From positions 1,740,827 to 1,804,826 of the forward strand of contig NZ_DS022298.1 in assembly GCF_000153805.1 (NCBI RefSeq): DNA of 64,000 nucleotides, read 5' to 3'. Shown piece after piece: positions 62,907 through 64,000 of this stretch; position 1 is the stretch's first letter; each line of letters begins with the position of its first letter. The translations under genes and the position numbers were made by a program. This DNA is from Synechococcus sp. BL107. GTDB taxonomy: Bacteria; Cyanobacteriota; Cyanobacteriia; PCC-6307; Cyanobiaceae. The notes beneath the pieces are model-generated. The model made no database searches, was not told where the DNA came from, and saw only the letters and a program-made list of their open reading frames with translations.

Positions 62907-63967
62907 CAGGTGAACGGCGGAGCGATCATCAAACCGCCGTCCCTACCCAAACGATTGGGACCTCTTGGAATGGTGACGGCACTCCCGGGGCCGAGATGAC
63001 GGTTATAGATCTCGCCATAGTTCCCCGTTGCCCGAATGACCTGAACCACAAAGTCGTCCGGCAAACCGAGCTTGGCTCCAAGACCCCCATCCACCCCCAA
63101 GAAACGACGCAACGCGGCCTGCGATGGATCCGCAACCGCCCGTTCAAGAACATCATCAAGGTTGGCTTGGGTGATGCCACGCTCCTCCGCTTCGATCAAG
63201 GCATAGACCACCCAATTGGTGGCATCTGCCATCCGCTGATCACCGCCAACGACGGCTGGAGCGAGGGGCTCCTTGCTCAATCGGTCCTCCAAGATCACGT
63301 GCTGTTGGGGATCTTTAAATCCAGAACGGGCCGAAGCCAGCTGTGAACGATCGGAGGTCATCGCGGCACAACGACCTTGCAAGTAGCCACCCACCACTTG
63401 ATTTAAGTCTTGGTATTTGATCGGGGTGTAGGGGAGCCCCTGCGCGGCAAACGCATCATTCAAATTCTGTTCAGTGGTGGTTCCAGACCCAACGCAAATG
63501 GCTTTGCCACTCAGATCAGCCATCGAACGAGCGCCACTACCGACCGACACCATCAATCCCTGCCCATCGTGAAACACCGTGGGAGCAAAGCTCAGTCCAT
63601 TGCCGCCGGCGGCATCACGACTGAGGGTATGGGTCGTGTTGCGTGAGAGCAGGTCGATCTCCCCAGACCGCAGTGCTGTGAATCGCTCCGGCGCCGTGAG
63701 GGGACGGTATTGAACCTTGGTGCTGTCGCCGACAAAAGCCGCGGCCATCGCCTTGCAAACATCCACATCCAAGCCGGCGTAGCGCCCATCGGGACTTAAA
63801 AAACTGAAGCCGGGGATCTTGCCACTTACACCGCACAACAACTCACCCCGCGTTTGCACCAAGTTCAATCTGGAATCAGTGCCATCACCAAGGGTGGCGC
63901 AGCCACACAGCAAACCAATCAATCCACCGACGGCACCAATCAGACGAGAAGAGATAGGTCGGAACAT
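62906..63967 (-). CDS. aapJ: Amino-acid ABC transporter substrate-binding lipoprotein (AapJ-like)
   Basis: A 353-residue periplasmic binding protein of family 3. The signal ends in lipobox LLCGC, so it is lipid-anchored. Core motifs: 'GELLCGVSGKIPGFSFLSPD', 'YAGLDVDVCKAMAAAFVGD', 'RFTALRSGEIDLLSRNTTHT' and 'ERGITQANLDDVL', which fit the AapJ/BztA group for glutamate, glutamine and other L-amino acids. The start is ATG 63967 (TTG 63970 adjacent). First gene of the operon; the 33 bases to the right edge show no further gene. Confidence 0.9.
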   Translation of the reverse strand: MFRPISSRLIGAVGGLIGLLCGCATLGDGTDSRLNLVQTRGELLCGVSGKIPGFSFLSPDGRYAGLDVDVCKAMAAAFVGDSTKVQYRPLTAPERFTALRSGEIDLLSRNTTHTLSRDAAGGNGLSFAPTVFHDGQGLMVSVGSGARSMADLSGKAICVGSGTTTEQNLNDAFAAQGLPYTPIKYQDLNQVVGGYLQGRCAAMTSDRSQLASARSGFKDPQQHVILEDRLSKEPLAPAVVGGDQRMADATNWVVYALIEAEERGITQANLDDVLERAVADPSQAALRRFLGVDGGLGAKLGLPDDFVVQVIRATGNYGEIYNRHLGPGSAVTIPRGPNRLGRDGGLMIAPPFT

Positions 63968-64000
63968 CAAAGATGGGACGGATCGGATCGGATTGTCCCA

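Overview
The window looks like chromosome of a marine picocyanobacterium of the Synechococcus group. It carries plastocyanin and two small c6-type cytochromes, NdhL, Ycf51, a group 2 sigma factor, a BicA-type bicarbonate transporter, a glucosylglycerol-phosphate phosphatase (salt osmolyte), a pheophorbide a oxygenase-like Rieske protein, and many short proteins of cyanobacterial families (DUF3136, DUF3721, DUF3764, DUF3007, Trp-rich TIGR02450). Genes are dense, switch strand often, and many overlap by 1-10 bases. Family names come from reading the translations; no database search was possible.

Layout. 0-5 kb: an AsmA/TamB-like gene running off the left edge, then ycf51, a helix-hairpin-helix protein, a small secreted protein, a CocE-type hydrolase and a DUF3887 protein. 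5-11 kb: glgB, hemE, an SDR gene, petE, petJ, a Nif11-domain gene and two small unknowns. 11-17 kb: clpB, queD, hisIE, an L,D-transpeptidase-like lipoprotein, a metzincin-type protease and a DUF2214 membrane protein. 17-22.8 kb: sigma factor, DUF1232, small proteins, a PsiE-like protein, a Nif11-cupin fusion divergent from a second c6-type cytochrome, a cyAbrB-type regulator, trpA-DUF3007-ndhL and an intronless tRNA-Leu(UAA). 22.8-28.5 kb: thioredoxin-like, pyrC, bicA, a Na/Ca exchanger, gor. 28.6-34.5 kb: a GST, a ParB-like gene, dnaA, an HtrA-type lipoprotein protease and two arsenosugar-type glycosyltransferase-like genes. 34.5-40 kb: the operon hisG/ABC exporter/GNAT, gloB, an iron-type ABC ATPase, ridA, DUF3136.

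From about 40.1 to 42.5 kb the DNA becomes AT-rich and holds only very short unknown ORFs; this is the one clearly accessory-looking stretch. 42.5-50 kb: a second variant L,D-transpeptidase lipoprotein, a 2OG-Fe oxygenase, small conserved genes, a Fur-family regulator preceded by a palindrome, a pair of DUF3721 proteins (one fused to seven decapeptide repeats), arsS, stpA, and the Rieske oxygenase. 50-55.7 kb: a GST, an unrecognised GpsA-like protein followed by an APH-like kinase and a DOMON-like protein, then a lytic transglycosylase. 55.7-64 kb: metY-metA, a zinc-ribbon protein, an AlkB-like dioxygenase, an AEC transporter, two tiny genes and a four-gene polar amino-acid ABC importer.

Functional links: carbon and light metabolism (glgB, bicA, petE/petJ, hemE, ndhL); sulfur amino acids (metY with a MetA whose Glu112 predicts acetyl-CoA use); glutathione chemistry (gor, gloB, two GSTs); arsenosugar chemistry split over two loci (33.2-34.5 and 46 kb); cell wall (two LDT-like lipoproteins and a lytic transglycosylase). 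The most interesting patterns are Nif11-domain genes sitting beside both c6-type cytochromes, the decapeptide-repeat/DUF3721 pair, and the GpsA-like/kinase/DOMON set.
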